From an uncultured bacterium (GTDB lineage Bacteria; Bacillota; Clostridia; Lachnospirales; Lachnospiraceae): a stretch of 64,000 nucleotides of DNA. Location of the stretch: the NCBI GenBank assembly GCA_947383005.1, contig CANDBT010000006.1, positions 62,001 through 126,000 on the forward strand, written 5' to 3'. The notes under the pieces are model-generated. The model did not search any database and was not told the origin of the DNA. It saw only the letters and a program-made list of their open reading frames with translations. Position numbers and translations under genes: made by a program. Below are positions 62,830 through 64,000 of the stretch, one piece after another; position 1 is the stretch's first letter; each line of letters opens with the position of its first letter.

Positions 62830-63966
62830 ATGAGAAAGTTTAAAACGGTATTTATGCGGGGCGGAACCAGCAAGGGATGTATGTTTCGCAGAGAGGATCT
62901 GCCGGAGGACCGGTCTTTGTGGGACAGCATTTTTTTGCAGGCTATGGGAGATCCGGACCCGAAACAGATTGATGGTATGGGCGGAACCGTATCCTCCAAC
63001 AATAAGATTGTTATTGTGTGGAAAAGTGAAGAGAAGGATGTAGATGTGGAGTATCTGGTAGGGCAGGTAATCGTGGGTAAAAGCCAGGTGGATTATAAGT
63101 CCAATTGCGGAAACATGACGGCTGCCGTGGGGCCTTATGCGGTGGAGGAAGGCATGGTGGAGGAGGCCGAGCCTGCCGTTACCGTGCGCATGTTGAACCG
63201 GAATACAGACAAATATATCAATGTGGTGGTTCCCTGCGAGAATGGAAGTTTTGCCCAGGACGGAAACTGTCAGATTGCCGGGGTTGACGGGACGGCAGCA
63301 GAGCTGAAAGTGAATTTTTTAAACCCGGCCGGTGCCAAGACAGGGAAGCTTCTGCCCACAGGAAATGTGCTGGATGTGCTTGACATTCCCGGATTCGGCA
63401 AAATTGAGGCTACTATCCTGGATGTTTCCAATCCTATGGTTCTGGTTCGGGCGGAGGATATCGGCATGAAGGGTACGGAACTGCCGGAAGAGATCAACCA
63501 GAACGCCCGGGTGTGTGAGCTGTTGGAGAAAATCCGGGGTACGGCGGCATGTCTTATGGGTTTTGCCAAGGATCTGGAAGATGCTACAGCCAATTCTCCG
63601 GCGGTACCCAAGGTGGGATTTTTTACAAAACCGGTATCGTTTACGGACATTGCCGGACAGACGGTGGAGAAAGAGAGTATGGATCTGTGCGCCAGAGTGA
63701 TTTCTGTCTTTAAATGCCATAAGGCATGTCCTCTTACGTCGGCAAGCTCTATCTCCGTGGCGGCGTTTTTGGAGGGTTCCGTGATTGAGAAAACAATCGG
63801 AGCTCCGGCAGAGGGCCGGGAGACGGTGCGTATCGGGCATCCCAGCGGTGTGATGACCATGTATCCCTATATAGAGAAAGAGAACGGAGAACTCCGGCTG
63901 CCCAGCGTGGCGGTGCAGAGGACGGCCAGAAGAATCATGGAGGGAACATTGTATATCCGGAACTAG
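62830..63966 (+). CDS. PrpF-family isomerase (aconitate/OMA tautomerase-like)
   Basis: A 378-residue protein of the PrpF family, related to diaminopimelate epimerase. Signatures: MRGGTSKGCMFR near residue 8, DGMGGTVSSNNKIVI near 45, DYKSNCGNMTAAVGPYA near 85 with a catalytic Cys, and PTGNVLDVLDIPG near 178; the C-terminal half has HKACPLTSASSIS and GHPSGVM. Enzymes of this family shift double bonds in tricarboxylates: 2-methylaconitate (PrpF), trans-aconitate, or oxalomesaconate (GalD). GGAGAGG precedes the ATG. It ends 34 bases before the window edge. Confidence 0.88.
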   Translation: MRKFKTVFMRGGTSKGCMFRREDLPEDRSLWDSIFLQAMGDPDPKQIDGMGGTVSSNNKIVIVWKSEEKDVDVEYLVGQVIVGKSQVDYKSNCGNMTAAVGPYAVEEGMVEEAEPAVTVRMLNRNTDKYINVVVPCENGSFAQDGNCQIAGVDGTAAELKVNFLNPAGAKTGKLLPTGNVLDVLDIPGFGKIEATILDVSNPMVLVRAEDIGMKGTELPEEINQNARVCELLEKIRGTAACLMGFAKDLEDATANSPAVPKVGFFTKPVSFTDIAGQTVEKESMDLCARVISVFKCHKACPLTSASSISVAAFLEGSVIEKTIGAPAEGRETVRIGHPSGVMTMYPYIEKENGELRLPSVAVQRTARRIMEGTLYIRN

Positions 63967-64000
63967 TACTGCCTTGCGGAAATTCCAGTGAATTCGGCAC

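Overview
The window looks like a chromosomal segment from an anaerobic Gram-positive gut-type bacterium, most likely Lachnospiraceae or a related Clostridia. The grounds are strong AGGAGG ribosome binding sites, clostridial gene families (SipW-dependent exported proteins, DASS and 2HCT permeases, aryl-sulfate sulfotransferases), a perfect Gram-positive LexA box, a CIRCE operator, and an anaerobic RNR activase. This is inference from gene content; no rRNA or taxonomic marker is present.

Layout. 1-475: the end of a DinG/XPD-like helicase, convergent with a small gene whose promoter carries two LexA (SOS) boxes. 0.7-11.8 kb: a probable pectin/rhamnogalacturonan locus with a TRAP transporter (dctP, dctQ, dctM), an AraC regulator, a GH105 hydrolase, a CE12-type acetylesterase and a TIM-barrel isomerase. 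An AT-rich 3.4-kb IS1595-like element carrying an Mrr-type nuclease and two membrane-protein genes is inserted in dctQ. The acetylesterase gene has a one-base frameshift. 11.9-14.7 kb: a lipoprotein, tRNA-Ala(GGC), and an ArsR-regulated pair of half-size chromate-family transporters.

14.9-23.3 kb: a surface-structure operon with a SipW-type signal peptidase, five TasA/camelysin-like exported proteins, a 1035-residue VWA adhesin and an LPRTG-anchored protein. 23.5-27.9 kb: housekeeping and regulatory genes (LuxS, a sigma-like protein without region 4, a phosphatase, a PIN/NYN-like protein, a Nudix hydrolase, a YihY/BrkB membrane protein). 28.1-31.7 kb: a heterodimeric ABC exporter with an unusual pentapeptide-repeat linker. 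32-35.5 kb: NrdG, a monofunctional GT51 transglycosylase, Hsp20, and a PRPP-binding phosphoribosyltransferase.

35.5-44.9 kb: two copies of an anion permease plus cytoplasmic aryl-sulfate sulfotransferase unit. One copy has its own thioredoxin and thioredoxin reductase, and the other lies beside a Crp/Fnr-type regulator. 45.7-49.9 kb: a 2-hydroxycarboxylate transporter, a membrane protein, and an OtnC/OtnK four-carbon acid-sugar pair (otnK frameshifted). 50.1-58.2 kb: a LysR regulator and a dipeptide-type ABC importer whose binding protein and first permease are both broken, then a serine hydrolase. 58.7-64 kb: an RraA-like aldolase, an aconitase, an isocitrate-type dehydrogenase and a PrpF-family isomerase, which read as a tricarboxylate or trans-aconitate catabolic cassette.

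Recurrent themes are dispersed palindromic intergenic repeats (at least six places) and four disrupted genes, three of them by apparent one-base deletions in homopolymers. The latter could be real decay or assembly error.
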